DNA of 64,000 bases from Alteromonas lipotrueae (GCF_019249215.1 NZ_JAESDI010000004.1:186001-250000); one strand, 5' to 3'. Positions 17,397 to 26,501 are shown, counted from the first letter of the stretch. The notes: generated from the letters alone by a model not told the origin. Numbers and translations: made by a program.

Positions 17397-20300
17397 TCAT
17401 ACTTTGATTAGTTTCGAATGCATGATCCGATATAAAACCGGTAATATGATCAACGTTAAAATAGTGGACGAGATGATCCCGCCAATCACCACCGTTGCAA
17501 GCGGTCTTTGCACTTCAGCCCCCGTTCCGACATTAAGTGCCATGGGAATAAAGCCTAAACTTGCTACCAGTGCTGTCATCAAAACCGGACGCAATCTTGT
17601 GATAGCTCCGTCAACGATTGAGTTAATTAAGTCACCTGTTTCTAGTACTCGCTGTTTAATAAATGACAACATCACTAAGCCGTTTAGTACCGCAATACCA
17701 GAGAGCGCAATAAACCCAACTCCGGCAGATATAGACAGTGGCATGTCACGCATCCAGAGCGCGAAAACACCACCCGTTAAGGCTAAAGGCACGCCAGTGA
17801 AGATGATCAAGGCATCACGAAATGAGCCAAACACCACCACTAGTAACACAAGTATTAGAAAAAGCGTGGCAGGCACCACGATAGACAGTCGCTGACTGGC
17901 ACTTTCAAGCTGCTCAAACGTGCCACCATAATCCAGCCAATAGCCTGCGGGCAGTGCAACCTGTTCGGTTATTTTTATTTTTGCTTCGTCAACAAAACTC
18001 CCTAAGTCGCGTTCTCTGACATTGGCGGTAACCACGACTCTACGCTTACCGTTTTCTCGACTAATTTGATTGGGAACAGACGAGTAACCCAGTGTAGCGA
18101 CTTCTGATAACGGTACAAATTCCCCATCGGATGTAATAATAGGAGTGCTGCCAATGGCATCTAAATCTGTGCGCATACCTTCATCAAATCGCACAAGCAA
18201 CTCGAATCGTCTATCTCCCTCAAAAATTAAGCCAGCGGTATTACCCCCGATAGCTGACGCCAACCACTCCTGCAAATCGGCGACGTCCAATCCATAACGT
18301 GCCAACTCGACTGGCTTAGGGTTGATAGTGAAGATAGGAATATCATCGACCTGCTCAAGTCGTGCATCCGCCACGCCGTCTATTGATTGCAAAACCGTTA
18401 AGATGTCGTTTGCAGAGGCAACAAGCGTGGTTAAATCATCTCCAAAGACTTTTATACCAAGGTCAGCCCTTACTCCACTTATCAACTCGTTAAAGCGCAT
18501 TTGGATAGGTTGGGTAAACTCATAGTTATTGCCTGTCACCGCTTGTAAGTCTCGCTCAAGGGTTTCTACGAAATCCGCTTTTGACAAAGTTGGATCTGGC
18601 CATTGCGCTCGTGGTTTTAGCATCACAAAGGTATCGGTTACGTTGGGCGGCATCGCATCGGTAGCTACTTCTGCGGTACCGGTTTTCGCAAAAACTGTAA
18701 GTACCTGTTCGTATTCCATCAGGGTAGATTCAAGTGTTTTTTGCATTTCGACGGCTTGCTCAATACCTGTGCCCGGTATTCGCATGGCGTGGAGTGCGAT
18801 GTCTCCTTCGTCAAGCTGGGGAACAAACTCAGAGCCTAGTCGCGCTGCCAGCAATAAGCTGCCTACTACTAGCACGACTGAGCCGACAAGCACTATCCAG
18901 CGTAATTTCAGTGCAAGGTGAATGATGGGGCGATAGGCGGATTTGCCTGCAACAATAATAAAGCTTTCTTTTTCACTGACTTTTCCGCCCATAAACATCG
19001 CGACTGCCGCTGGTACAATGGTAATAGAGAACAGCATCGCTGCTATCAGCGCCATGATGACCGTTGCCGCCATTGGCTGAAACATCTTGCCCTCAACGCC
19101 TGTCAATGAGAACAGCGGGATATACACCACAGTAATAATCAATATACCGAACAAGCTAGGACGAATGACTTCGTTGGTCGCTTGAAAAACCAGTTCTAGC
19201 CGCTCTTTTAGTGGCAAGACTCCACCTGTGCGCTTCTGAGACTCGGATAACCGCCTGATACAGTTCTCTACGATGATCACCGCACCATCGACAATTAATC
19301 CAAAATCCAAAGCCCCAAGGCTCATCAGATTGGCAGACACACCGGTATTAACCATCCCTGTGATGGTCGCCAACATCGCTAGCGGAATAACTGCCGCAGT
19401 GATGAGCGCGGCGCGAATATTGCCAAGCAATATGAACAAGATCACTATGACTAATAACGCCCCTTCTACTAAATTCTTCTGAACCGTCTCGATAGCTTTA
19501 TCGACCAGTAGGGTGCGGTCGTAGACTGGCTCAATGACAATTCCATCAGGTAAGCTGGATTGAATGTCCTTCACCTTTTTGGCAACGGATTGGGCAACGG
19601 CTCGTGAGTTTTCGCCGACTAGCATCATTGCTGTACCTAAAACGGTCTCTTCACCCTCCTGCGTTGCCGCACCCGTTCTCAGCTCCTTACCAATAACTAC
19701 ACTGCCAATGTCTTTCACCGCAACGGGGACAGTATTAATGCGTTTTATTACCACATTTTCTATATCGCTAAGTGTCTGAAGTTGACCTTGTGAGCGCACC
19801 AGTATTTGTCGCCCATTTCGCTCAACAAACCCCGCCCCCTGATTCGTGTTGTTTCGCTCCAGCGCACGATGGATATCACTTAGACCAATGTCAAAATTCA
19901 GCATTTTCTGTGGTTCAGGATTCACATGATATTGTTTTACGTAACCACCAATGGCGTTGACTTCAGTGATCCCCTTAACCAGTGCGAGCTGCGGTTTTAC
20001 GATCCAGTCGTGTATCTCGCGAAGCGCCATGGCATTGTACGGTTCACCGTTTTTTTGCATGGCATTTTGCTTGGCTCGCAAGGTGTACATGTAGATTTCG
20101 CCTAACCCAGTAGCGATAGGTCCCATTTCAGGCGCTAACCCTTCAGGTAGCTGACTTTTGATTGCACCTAATCGGGTATTGATGAGATTACGCGCAAAAT
20201 ACAGATCAGTGCCTTCATCAAATACCGCTGTTACCTGAGATAGCCCGTAGCGAGATAAAGAGCGGGTGTAGGACAGGTCAGGTAATCCCGCCAGTGCTGT

Positions 20301-20510
20301 TTCTACTACGAATGTGATCCGCTGCTCGGTTTCCAAAGGCGAATAACCCGGTGCTTGTGTATTGATTTGCACTTGCACGTTGGTGATATCGGGTACCGCA
20401 TCGATAGGTAATTTTTGATAACTGAATATCCCCATGCCCAGCACAAGGAAGATCAACATTAGCATTATCCCTCGTCGCTCTATGGACAAACGTAAAATGG
20501 ATTCAATCAT
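17397..20510 (-). CDS. czcA: CzcA-type heavy-metal RND efflux pump
   Basis: 1037 residues from ATG 20510 (a TTG five codons earlier is a poorer start). It shows the HME-RND architecture: N-terminal helix, two large periplasmic loops and 12 membrane segments. The fourth-helix signature DFGLIVDGAVIIVEN has the two Asp and one Glu of the divalent-cation (Zn/Co/Cd) class rather than the Cu/Ag class. PIDAVPDITNVQVQ and QLDEGDIALHAMRIPG are family markers. It exports cations from periplasm or cytoplasm through the CzcC channel using proton influx. It is the last gene of a leftward operon behind czcB, with a 53-base gap. Confidence 0.93.
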   Translation of the reverse strand: MIESILRLSIERRGIMLMLIFLVLGMGIFSYQKLPIDAVPDITNVQVQINTQAPGYSPLETEQRITFVVETALAGLPDLSYTRSLSRYGLSQVTAVFDEGTDLYFARNLINTRLGAIKSQLPEGLAPEMGPIATGLGEIYMYTLRAKQNAMQKNGEPYNAMALREIHDWIVKPQLALVKGITEVNAIGGYVKQYHVNPEPQKMLNFDIGLSDIHRALERNNTNQGAGFVERNGRQILVRSQGQLQTLSDIENVVIKRINTVPVAVKDIGSVVIGKELRTGAATQEGEETVLGTAMMLVGENSRAVAQSVAKKVKDIQSSLPDGIVIEPVYDRTLLVDKAIETVQKNLVEGALLVIVILFILLGNIRAALITAAVIPLAMLATITGMVNTGVSANLMSLGALDFGLIVDGAVIIVENCIRRLSESQKRTGGVLPLKERLELVFQATNEVIRPSLFGILIITVVYIPLFSLTGVEGKMFQPMAATVIMALIAAMLFSITIVPAAVAMFMGGKVSEKESFIIVAGKSAYRPIIHLALKLRWIVLVGSVVLVVGSLLLAARLGSEFVPQLDEGDIALHAMRIPGTGIEQAVEMQKTLESTLMEYEQVLTVFAKTGTAEVATDAMPPNVTDTFVMLKPRAQWPDPTLSKADFVETLERDLQAVTGNNYEFTQPIQMRFNELISGVRADLGIKVFGDDLTTLVASANDILTVLQSIDGVADARLEQVDDIPIFTINPKPVELARYGLDVADLQEWLASAIGGNTAGLIFEGDRRFELLVRFDEGMRTDLDAIGSTPIITSDGEFVPLSEVATLGYSSVPNQISRENGKRRVVVTANVRERDLGSFVDEAKIKITEQVALPAGYWLDYGGTFEQLESASQRLSIVVPATLFLILVLLVVVFGSFRDALIIFTGVPLALTGGVFALWMRDMPLSISAGVGFIALSGIAVLNGLVMLSFIKQRVLETGDLINSIVDGAITRLRPVLMTALVASLGFIPMALNVGTGAEVQRPLATVVIGGIISSTILTLIILPVLYRIMHSKLIKV

Positions 20511-20563
20511 GTGTTCGCCCCCCAATAACAGAGACGCCTGACCAAATAGATAGCATTGAGTTA

Positions 20564-21502
20564 TTAATGATCATGACCTGCCTCCGACTTTTCTAAATCG
20601 GCTTTAAACAGGTAGCTGTTCTGGCTGACAATCACATCTGCAATGTGCAGACCTGATAACACTTCAATATTGTGGTTATCTTGTTGACCTAAGGTAACGG
20701 GCACGGGACGGTATTCGTCACCTTCTTTGACAAACACGACAGAAGCATCCTCAAACTCTTGAATCGACGCTTTAGGCACCATCATTGCGACATCAACGGT
20801 GTTGATAGTGACAAGGCCTTTGATAGCTGCGCCAACCGGCCATTGACCTGAGGTATTGGATATTTTGGCATACGCCAAGACATAAGGCTTTTCATCGGGT
20901 GAGGGTAAGATATGTTGGATAGTGGTGTCTAACGCTGCCCCTGACAGGCTAAGCTGAACGGGTTGCTGCTCTGCTATATCTGATAGCTGTTGTGGGAAGA
21001 CTTTAAGCTGTGCCCACACGTCATCATAGTTTGCGATTGAAAATAGCACTTGGCCATTTGATAACTCGCCTTCATTGGCATGTCTGGCAATCACGGTGCC
21101 TGAAAACGGCGCGGTAACGGGATAGCTTTTCAGGCTTTCGTTGGATTCAACTACCGCCAGTGTCTCGCCTTTTTTAACGTTGTTACCTAAATTTGCATTG
21201 ACCTTGGTCACCATACCGTCGAATCGTGCACGCACATGACTCAGTGAAGCAGGGTCGGTCACAATATTTCCGTAGACAGTGGTGGTAATATTGAGATTAC
21301 CCGTTTGCACACTTTGCGTCATTACGCCCATTTTTTGCGCCAAGCTATCTGACATGAATACGCGTTCATCCTTATGGGCTTCCTCTTTACCATGCTCGCC
21401 TTCTGCTGCTTGTATTGTGGTGCTTGAAAAAAATCCCAAGGCACTGCAAACAATGAAAACTAACAGCGTGTTTTGCTTCTTAATTAATATATTTTTGTTC
21501 AT
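20564..21502 (-). CDS. czcB: CzcB-type membrane fusion (adaptor) protein
   Basis: 312 residues from ATG 21502, which overlaps the czcC stop as ATGA; the longer upstream frame is just czcC in another frame. A signal peptide (about 1-30) is followed by HGKEEAHKDERVF, then barrel-sandwich and beta-barrel segments (RFDGMVTKVNANLGNNVKKG, APFSGTVIARHANEGELSNG). The N-terminal EHGKEEAHKD and C-terminal EAGHDH are His-rich and could bind metal. It links CzcA to CzcC in the periplasm. Translational coupling to czcC is implied by the 4-base overlap. Confidence 0.9.
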   Translation of the reverse strand: MNKNILIKKQNTLLVFIVCSALGFFSSTTIQAAEGEHGKEEAHKDERVFMSDSLAQKMGVMTQSVQTGNLNITTTVYGNIVTDPASLSHVRARFDGMVTKVNANLGNNVKKGETLAVVESNESLKSYPVTAPFSGTVIARHANEGELSNGQVLFSIANYDDVWAQLKVFPQQLSDIAEQQPVQLSLSGAALDTTIQHILPSPDEKPYVLAYAKISNTSGQWPVGAAIKGLVTINTVDVAMMVPKASIQEFEDASVVFVKEGDEYRPVPVTLGQQDNHNIEVLSGLHIADVIVSQNSYLFKADLEKSEAGHDH

Positions 21503-22821
21503 TTTGCTTTTCTCGAAAAAGAGGTGTTGATCGTATCCACAAGAGGCTGTGCAGTCAGTGATTCGATATCTGCACCACGCTGATGAGCTTGCTTCGCTGA
21601 ATGAATTAAGGCTTGTTTGGCATTGAGTAGTTCTTGACGTGTACTCACCCATTCAAGGTAGCTGAATCGTCCGTTTATATAGGCTTGCTCTACTAATTCC
21701 AGCGCTTGAACTAAGGGTGGGATAATAGAGTTTTGCAGTGTCTGTACATTGAGCAGCGCATTGTTTCTGATCATCAAGGCCATATTTAGCTGATGGTATA
21801 GGCTTTGCGTCGCTGACTCTTTTTGTTGTTCTAGCTGTGCCTGAATTGCTCGCTGCTTTTCGTACTCGCCAAGATTTCGGTCACCGGCAAACAGAGGCAT
21901 ACTCACGCCTGCTACAAAGGCTGTTTCATCTATGCCATTCATGCGCCTAATACCAGCCGTCCAGCTTAAATCCGATTGATTAGCTGCTTGAGTAAGACGG
22001 ACTTGAGAAGCCTGCAATCTCGATTCTTGCGTATAGACCTCAAGATTGGGACTGTCCAATAAGGTGGTGAAAAGCGCGGTTAACGAAGGAGACGATTGCA
22101 GCGCAAATAAGTCTCCCTCCACATCAGTAAAAGTGGGATCTTTTTCCCCCCACATAATAGCCAGACTATTTATCATGGCTTGCTTAGTTTGCTGTGCGGT
22201 CACCACATCCAATCTGGATCTTGCTAAAGCTGCTTCAGCGCGTTTCTGTTCAAATGCAGGGGAAGCACCTGCATCCACGCGTTTTGTGACAGCTTGATAG
22301 GTATATCGAGCAAGTGTTTCTGCATCTTTTTGCGCGTCAATTAACGCTTGTTGCGCCAGTACATCGATGTAGCGACGTGTCACTTCAGCCAGTACATCCA
22401 AGGTGTGCACTTGTTTTTGCGCTTCGACTAAGGTGGATTGCGCCTTAGCAAACGCCTTACGCGAGTTGAGTTTATTGCCCAATTCAATGACCGACGACAA
22501 TGTGAGAGTCAGCTCGGTGTCCTTAATGCCAGAGACCTCGCCTGTTCCTAAGAAGTTTTCCACTTCAATGCCTACGTTGAGGGCTGGTTTAAGAGACGCA
22601 GTTTTGATTTCTCCCTCAATTGCTTGTTGCCTATATGTGAACTCATGCAATTCGGGCGAATTCGCTAATGTTCGCTGTATGACGCTTTGCAAGGTCATTT
22701 TGCGATTGGTGATACTGTTTGTTTGTGCTACTACCACGGTGTGTGTTGTCAGAAGAACAAGCATCGTGAAAATCACCCAAGCGCGCACACGCACAGGGCG
22801 GCTCAATGAAATATGCATCAT
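21499..22821 (-). CDS. czcC: CzcC-type outer membrane efflux protein (TolC family)
   Basis: 440 residues: signal peptide (about 1-33, ending VVVAQ) and two OEP repeats of long amphipathic helices and beta strands (LQSVIQRTLANSPEL, GIEVENFLGTGEVSGIK, GVSMPLFAGDRN). The LEVENFLG-type strand and the single-repeat spacing are typical of the CzcC subgroup. It forms the outer-membrane exit duct for the CzcCBA complex. It overlaps czcB by four bases. Confidence 0.9.
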   Translation of the reverse strand: MMHISLSRPVRVRAWVIFTMLVLLTTHTVVVAQTNSITNRKMTLQSVIQRTLANSPELHEFTYRQQAIEGEIKTASLKPALNVGIEVENFLGTGEVSGIKDTELTLTLSSVIELGNKLNSRKAFAKAQSTLVEAQKQVHTLDVLAEVTRRYIDVLAQQALIDAQKDAETLARYTYQAVTKRVDAGASPAFEQKRAEAALARSRLDVVTAQQTKQAMINSLAIMWGEKDPTFTDVEGDLFALQSSPSLTALFTTLLDSPNLEVYTQESRLQASQVRLTQAANQSDLSWTAGIRRMNGIDETAFVAGVSMPLFAGDRNLGEYEKQRAIQAQLEQQKESATQSLYHQLNMALMIRNNALLNVQTLQNSIIPPLVQALELVEQAYINGRFSYLEWVSTRQELLNAKQALIHSAKQAHQRGADIESLTAQPLVDTINTSFSRKAK

Positions 22822-22893
22822 TGTTTTATTCCTAAATTATCAAAAATATATATCGCCAAGCTGTTGGCGAACGGTGTTTGATTAGTTCAGGGG

Positions 22894-23289
22894 TTATGCT
22901 TTAGGTGGGCGTAGTAATTGCGTGACCGGTGCATCTACTACTTTTGATAAGTAATAGAAACCGTGATGGGTGGCAACCGAAGCAAGTTCAATTGCGGTGT
23001 TATTTCCAAGCCATTGGGCATGGGTTCCATGACAGTGACCACAATGGTGGCAATCAGCAGGATTGTGAGAAATATCTACGGGGGCGTTATCAGTATCAAG
23101 TTGTTCGTTAGATTGCAGTTGAGCATGCGTCTTCACAGAAGCGGTGTTATCTCCCGCCTGATGTTCATGTAATTCGCTTAGATGTTGCGAATCAATAGCA
23201 TGAAAATCCAAGGACTTGGCGACAGCAGAAAACGACTGAAACAAAATCAGCGAAATCAACAGGTAGCTTGTCACCCTTACACTAAACAT
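22894..23289 (-). CDS. Small His/Cys-rich periplasmic protein (CzcI-like)
   Basis: 131 residues with a signal peptide (about 1-24, ...FSAVA-KS) and a metal-binding-looking cluster NPADCHHCGHCHGTHAQW at about 92-108, ending in PVTQLLRPPKA. Small exported His-rich proteins such as CzcI sit at the head of czcCBA operons and are thought to modulate metal sensing; this resemblance is in position and composition, not proven homology. It lies 72 bases upstream of czcC on the same strand. Confidence 0.72.
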   Translation of the reverse strand: MFSVRVTSYLLISLILFQSFSAVAKSLDFHAIDSQHLSELHEHQAGDNTASVKTHAQLQSNEQLDTDNAPVDISHNPADCHHCGHCHGTHAQWLGNNTAIELASVATHHGFYYLSKVVDAPVTQLLRPPKA

Positions 23290-23376
23290 ATCTATCTACT
23301 CTCATCTTTTTCATATTAACAGGTATTCGAACTAAGACCAATCGACCAACTGATACAAAGTGTTTCTATCATTGGA

Positions 23377-24264
23377 TTACACATCACGGCAATCTTCATC
23401 GGCAAATTCGATTTCTATCGTAGTGTGCACAAAATCGAACCCAGCTAGGCCGTGACGAAGTTGTTCCTTGAGTTTCTTAAGTTGAGATACAGAAATATCA
23501 TCATTCAGCTCCACATGGACAGTCATAACGCTGTGCTCTCCATCCAAAGACCAAATGTGAAAATGATGGATATCCATCACATCATCGCTAGACATAAGCA
23601 CTTTATGAACCTCTTCCATTTGCTGTGCGTCAGGTGTCGCTTGTAAAAATAGCAGTAAGGTTTCTTTTAGATTTCTAATGACATTAAATAAAATGAATAA
23701 TGTGAAGCCAATAGATAAAATGGGATCTAAAATCGCCCAAGGCTTGAACATCAGCACAATCGACACGATCAGTACTGCGACCCATCCCAGAACATCTTCG
23801 AGCAAATGCCAGTTTAATACTCGTTCATTTAAGGAGTTTCCTTCCCTGAGTTTATACGCTGCAAAGCCATTGACTGCTATCCCGAATATAGACAACCCTA
23901 ACATGCCTTCCACTTGGGGCATTTCAGGGGCCAGTAATCGTGGAATAGCTTCGAACAAAATCCAAATCGAACCAGCCGTTAGTACAACTCCATTAATTAA
24001 CGCCCCAAGGAGTGAAAAACGCTTGTAGCCGTAGGAAAAAGTAGCATTTGCTTCTTTATCACTGAGTTTATTTAAGCCCCAAGCAGTACCAATGGATAAA
24101 CTATCGCCCAAATCATGCACTGCGTCGGCCATTATAGCCGTGCTGTTTGTCAGCCATCCGCCTATAAATTCAATGATGGTGAACAATACGTTCAATGAAA
24201 ATGCCCAGCCTATCCGCTTAGATGCGCTGCTACTCTCGCTATGATTATGATTATGATTGTGCAT
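23377..24264 (-). CDS. czcD: CzcD-type cation diffusion facilitator
   Basis: 295 residues from ATG 24264; the frame extends further but the His-rich MHNHNHNHSE start is typical of CzcD. There are six membrane helices and a cytoplasmic C-terminal domain (about 205-290). The transport site is built from HDLGD in helix 2 and HLLED in helix 5, the HxxxD pair of zinc-type CDF proteins. HHFHIWSLDGEH and VHTTIEIEF lie in the C-terminal metal-sensing domain. It moves Zn2+/Co2+/Cd2+ from cytoplasm to periplasm in exchange for protons. Its start overlaps the end of the DUF3703 gene by 14 bases. Confidence 0.92.
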   Translation of the reverse strand: MHNHNHNHSESSSASKRIGWAFSLNVLFTIIEFIGGWLTNSTAIMADAVHDLGDSLSIGTAWGLNKLSDKEANATFSYGYKRFSLLGALINGVVLTAGSIWILFEAIPRLLAPEMPQVEGMLGLSIFGIAVNGFAAYKLREGNSLNERVLNWHLLEDVLGWVAVLIVSIVLMFKPWAILDPILSIGFTLFILFNVIRNLKETLLLFLQATPDAQQMEEVHKVLMSSDDVMDIHHFHIWSLDGEHSVMTVHVELNDDISVSQLKKLKEQLRHGLAGFDFVHTTIEIEFADEDCRDV

Positions 24265-24616
24265 GATTAATTTTGTCCAATATCGCTTGATTTTCTGCGC
24301 TGATTGGCAGTCGCTTAAAAGGGCTGATGTCAGTGCCGCCTGTATTCCCTTTAGGTACAAGGCCGATAGCTGTTTTGGTTGCTGCGCCAACTATTCTTAT
24401 TGCTTGTCCAAAAACGGCTCTCCAATCTTTGTTTAGAAGACCATGTCGCAGCATTTTATAATGAATTAAACAATGGAAATAAGTAGAGTGCTGACCAATT
24501 ACATGCGCATCCTCCAGCGCTGCAAATGCCTGCCTCTCATTATTGTTAGACATTGCATCTGAGTAATCTGTCAATTTGGAATCGATATGCGGCTTAACGG
24601 CTTTATTGTATGTCAT
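24251..24616 (-). CDS. DUF3703 family protein
   Basis: 121 residues, soluble, with the family block FAALEDAHVIGQHSTYFHCLIHYKMLRHG (ALEDAHVIGQ, HCLIHYKM) that has several conserved histidines, followed by GQAIRIVGAATKTAIGLVPKGNTGG. Function is unknown, but members often lie inside czc or CDF loci, as here, so a role in metal handling is inferred. It overlaps the preceding CDF gene by four bases (ATGA) and czcD by 14 bases, so all three are translationally linked. Confidence 0.82.
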   Translation of the reverse strand: MTYNKAVKPHIDSKLTDYSDAMSNNNERQAFAALEDAHVIGQHSTYFHCLIHYKMLRHGLLNKDWRAVFGQAIRIVGAATKTAIGLVPKGNTGGTDISPFKRLPISAENQAILDKINHAQS

Positions 24617-25248
24617 AGTGGCTCACCCACTTTACCTTTCTGTACTTCGTTATTAAGTACTTCCTGCTTGGCGTCTTTCAGGATCATCCACGCTCCGCGC
24701 AGCACGACAATCGACACTATACAGCCGATAACCAGATCCGGTACTCTGCTATCAAGCCATACCACTAAAACTCCGGCGATAATGACACCCATGTTGGCGA
24801 TGACATCGTTGGCCGAAAAAATCCAGCTGGCTCGCATATGTACTTCGTCGTTTTTATGATTACGAATAATCATCAAGCAAGCGACGTTTGCAATTAGTGC
24901 AATGAACCCCATTCCTATCATTAATGATGAGATAGGCTCACTGCCGAAGAATAACCTTCTGGTAATATCAATGAGAATAATTACGCCCAGCAATAGCTGA
25001 AAGTAACCACTGATTTGCGCAGCTTTGGCTTTATGAAGTATAGATTTACCCACAGCATAAATACCTATGCCGTATACAACCGCATCCGCTAGCATGTCCA
25101 TAGAGTCTGCTATCAAAGCAGTAGAGTCAGCCAAAATACCCACGGTCATCTCAACGAAAAACATCACCGCATTGATGCCGAGCAGCCAATACAGAACCCG
25201 TTTTTGTGAGGCATCTTTGATTTCCACTTCACAGCCGCATCCACTCAT
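24613..25248 (-). CDS. Short CDF-like cation transporter
   Basis: 211 residues, six predicted membrane helices and essentially no C-terminal cytoplasmic domain, unlike the neighbouring CzcD. Candidate metal residues are the N-terminal CGCE pair of cysteines, DSMDMLAD in helix 2 and SANDVIAN in helix 5, so the site is Asp/Asn-based rather than the His/Asp zinc site. This type occurs beside CadR/PbrR regulators and may handle Cd2+ or Pb2+; that is inferred from context. ATG 25248 follows AGGAG by seven bases. It is the first gene of the leftward metal operon, directly under the MerR-type promoter. Confidence 0.85.
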   Translation of the reverse strand: MSGCGCEVEIKDASQKRVLYWLLGINAVMFFVEMTVGILADSTALIADSMDMLADAVVYGIGIYAVGKSILHKAKAAQISGYFQLLLGVIILIDITRRLFFGSEPISSLMIGMGFIALIANVACLMIIRNHKNDEVHMRASWIFSANDVIANMGVIIAGVLVVWLDSRVPDLVIGCIVSIVVLRGAWMILKDAKQEVLNNEVQKGKVGEPL

Positions 25249-25280
25249 TGTTCAACTCCTATTCCCAAAACTATAGCTAC

Positions 25281-25311
25281 AGTGTAAAGTCTATACCTAG
25301 TATAGGGTCAA
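25281..25311 (-). promoter_or_regulatory. MerR-family operator-promoter of the metal operon
   Basis: On the minus strand, -35 TTGACC (25306-25311) and -10 TACACT (25281-25286) are separated by a 19-bp spacer, the over-long spacing that MerR activators correct by DNA distortion. The spacer contains a perfect dyad CTATAC-CTA-GTATAG (25291-25305), the expected dimer binding site. It faces the CDF-DUF3703-czcD genes and lies just upstream of cadR on the other strand, so CadR probably controls both directions. Confidence 0.85.
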
Positions 25312-25329
25312 CAGCACAAAGGCACGTTT

Positions 25330-25719
25330 ATGAAAATAGGTGAGCTATCAAAAAAAAGTGGGTGCTCTATTCAAACGATCCGTTTTTATGAAAAACAGGG
25401 GTTGTTTGAAGCTTGCAATCGCAGTGAAGGTAACTACAGAATTTACGACGCCTCATCGTTGAGGGCACTGCGATTTATTAAACAATGTCGCTCATTAGAT
25501 TTGACCATAATAGAAATTAAACAGCTGTTGGATACAAAAAATAATCCCAATAAAAGTTGTTCCAGTGTGAACAATTTGATCCATCAACATATGGTTGACG
25601 TCACGCATCGCATTGCAGAGCTTGAGGAGCTAAAGCTTACCCTATCTGAGATGGCCTCGGCATGCACAGATAATAGAAAAGTTAAAGAATGTGGGGTATT
25701 GCAGTTGCTTGAAGAGTGA
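25330..25719 (+). CDS. cadR: CadR/PbrR-type MerR regulator, Cd(II)/Pb(II)-responsive
   Basis: 129 residues: MerR helix-turn-helix and wing (1-70, MKIGELSKKSGCSIQTIRFYEKQGL, written here in two overlapping blocks MKIGELSKKSG and IQTIRFYEKQGL), dimerisation helix, and metal-binding loop. Cys77, Cys112 and Cys121 fall where CadR/PbrR proteins have their three metal-ligand cysteines. The C-terminus is short, without the His-rich tail of some CadR proteins. It is divergent from the transporter operon and probably activates it when Cd2+, Pb2+ or Zn2+ binds. Confidence 0.88.
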   Translation: MKIGELSKKSGCSIQTIRFYEKQGLFEACNRSEGNYRIYDASSLRALRFIKQCRSLDLTIIEIKQLLDTKNNPNKSCSSVNNLIHQHMVDVTHRIAELEELKLTLSEMASACTDNRKVKECGVLQLLEE

Positions 25720-25848
25720 TACTGATATCTATAAGTCTTATCGTTTTACCTTTGCCTACGGTTTCATAAGGTTACAGGTTCGACGAATTGAAATTCGATA
25801 AAGTAACTAATATACAATAAATAGCTACGTCCGCAATTTTGGGCTAAG

Positions 25849-25880
25849 CAGTCGTTCGACTGAGGTAGGTCGAACGACTG
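25849..25880. repeat. Perfect 12-bp inverted repeat (hairpin)
   Basis: CAGTCGTTCGAC (25849-25860) and GTCGAACGACTG (25869-25880) flank an 8-base loop. There is no T-run on either side, so it is not a standard terminator. It lies 130 bases after the cadR stop. Confidence 0.75.
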
Positions 25881-26034
25881 GTGATCGCTCTTTGTCGCTG
25901 CTCTATTGTCAATGTGCCAATGACCGCTTAACGTACACAAGAGACTGTCAGCTTTAGTCGCATTCTGTTATTGAAAATGTCAGACTAGATAATGACTAAT
26001 CCAGATTAGGCCAATTCCCTCCCTCGCTTCGTAT

Positions 26035-26070
26035 CACAGAGCTGGGCTAAACCTGACAATCAGCTCTGTG
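26035..26070. repeat. Perfect 10-bp inverted repeat
   Basis: CACAGAGCTG (26035-26044) and CAGCTCTGTG (26061-26070) flank a 16-base loop, without a T-run. It is the second of three unrelated hairpins in the 25.8-26.6 kb stretch. Confidence 0.7.
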
Positions 26071-26195
26071 CCAATTTCAGCTCATCACGCTCTAGTATGA
26101 AAACGGCAGTAAAGTACGCTTAAAAGACCCTGTCTCAGCAGCGATGATCTTGTGATCGGCCAGAAACAGTTATTCGCAATAATTTCATTAGAAAA

Positions 26196-26501
26196 CTAAC
26201 AGCGATCTGAGTTCAGACCAAACTTTTCGTCAGGGAGGTTATTTTCATCATCATCAAACATGAATAAAGATCTTTTGTGGTCTTTTAGAGCGAGAAGAGC
26301 AACTTTGAAACATCTTTCGCACAAATCGAGATGATATGTGTTTCCGTCTTCTTTCGATTTCGACCCGTAGCCCCATTTTGCTTTTAACTCACCAAATTCT
26401 TCAACTCGGCCTTCACCAACGTCTGTCATCACGCTTTCTTTGCAAACGTCACAGACACGATCAACGACAGTTTCAACTATTCTTTCTTCGAAAATTTTCA
26501 T
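26196..26501 (-). CDS. Small hypothetical protein with two CxxC pairs
   Basis: 101 residues, soluble. CDVC at about 17-20 and CERC at about 61-64 look like a zinc-ribbon or other metal-knuckle pair; between them lies FGELKAKWGYGSKSKEDG. The body is acidic with a DDDENN tail and a final Cys. The ATG is preceded by AAGGTGTACGA. I recognise it only as a recurrent gammaproteobacterial hypothetical and assign no function. It lies between the metal genes and the tns operon, so it is probably cargo. Confidence 0.65.
   Translation of the reverse strand: MKIFEERIVETVVDRVCDVCKESVMTDVGEGRVEEFGELKAKWGYGSKSKEDGNTYHLDLCERCFKVALLALKDHKRSLFMFDDDENNLPDEKFGLNSDRC

Larger units (their letters stand above)
25720..26195. 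other. Non-coding stretch with hairpins between metal genes and tns genes
   Basis: About 475 bases without a credible gene. It contains two perfect hairpins (listed separately) and degraded-looking sequence. A TGTGCCAATG(T/A) fragment near 25914 recalls 17230-17239 at the left border, suggesting remnants of earlier insertions. Confidence 0.4.

Noticed and set aside
17386-19960. Several plus-strand ORFs of 60-169 codons
   Set aside because: They are antisense shadows of czcA.
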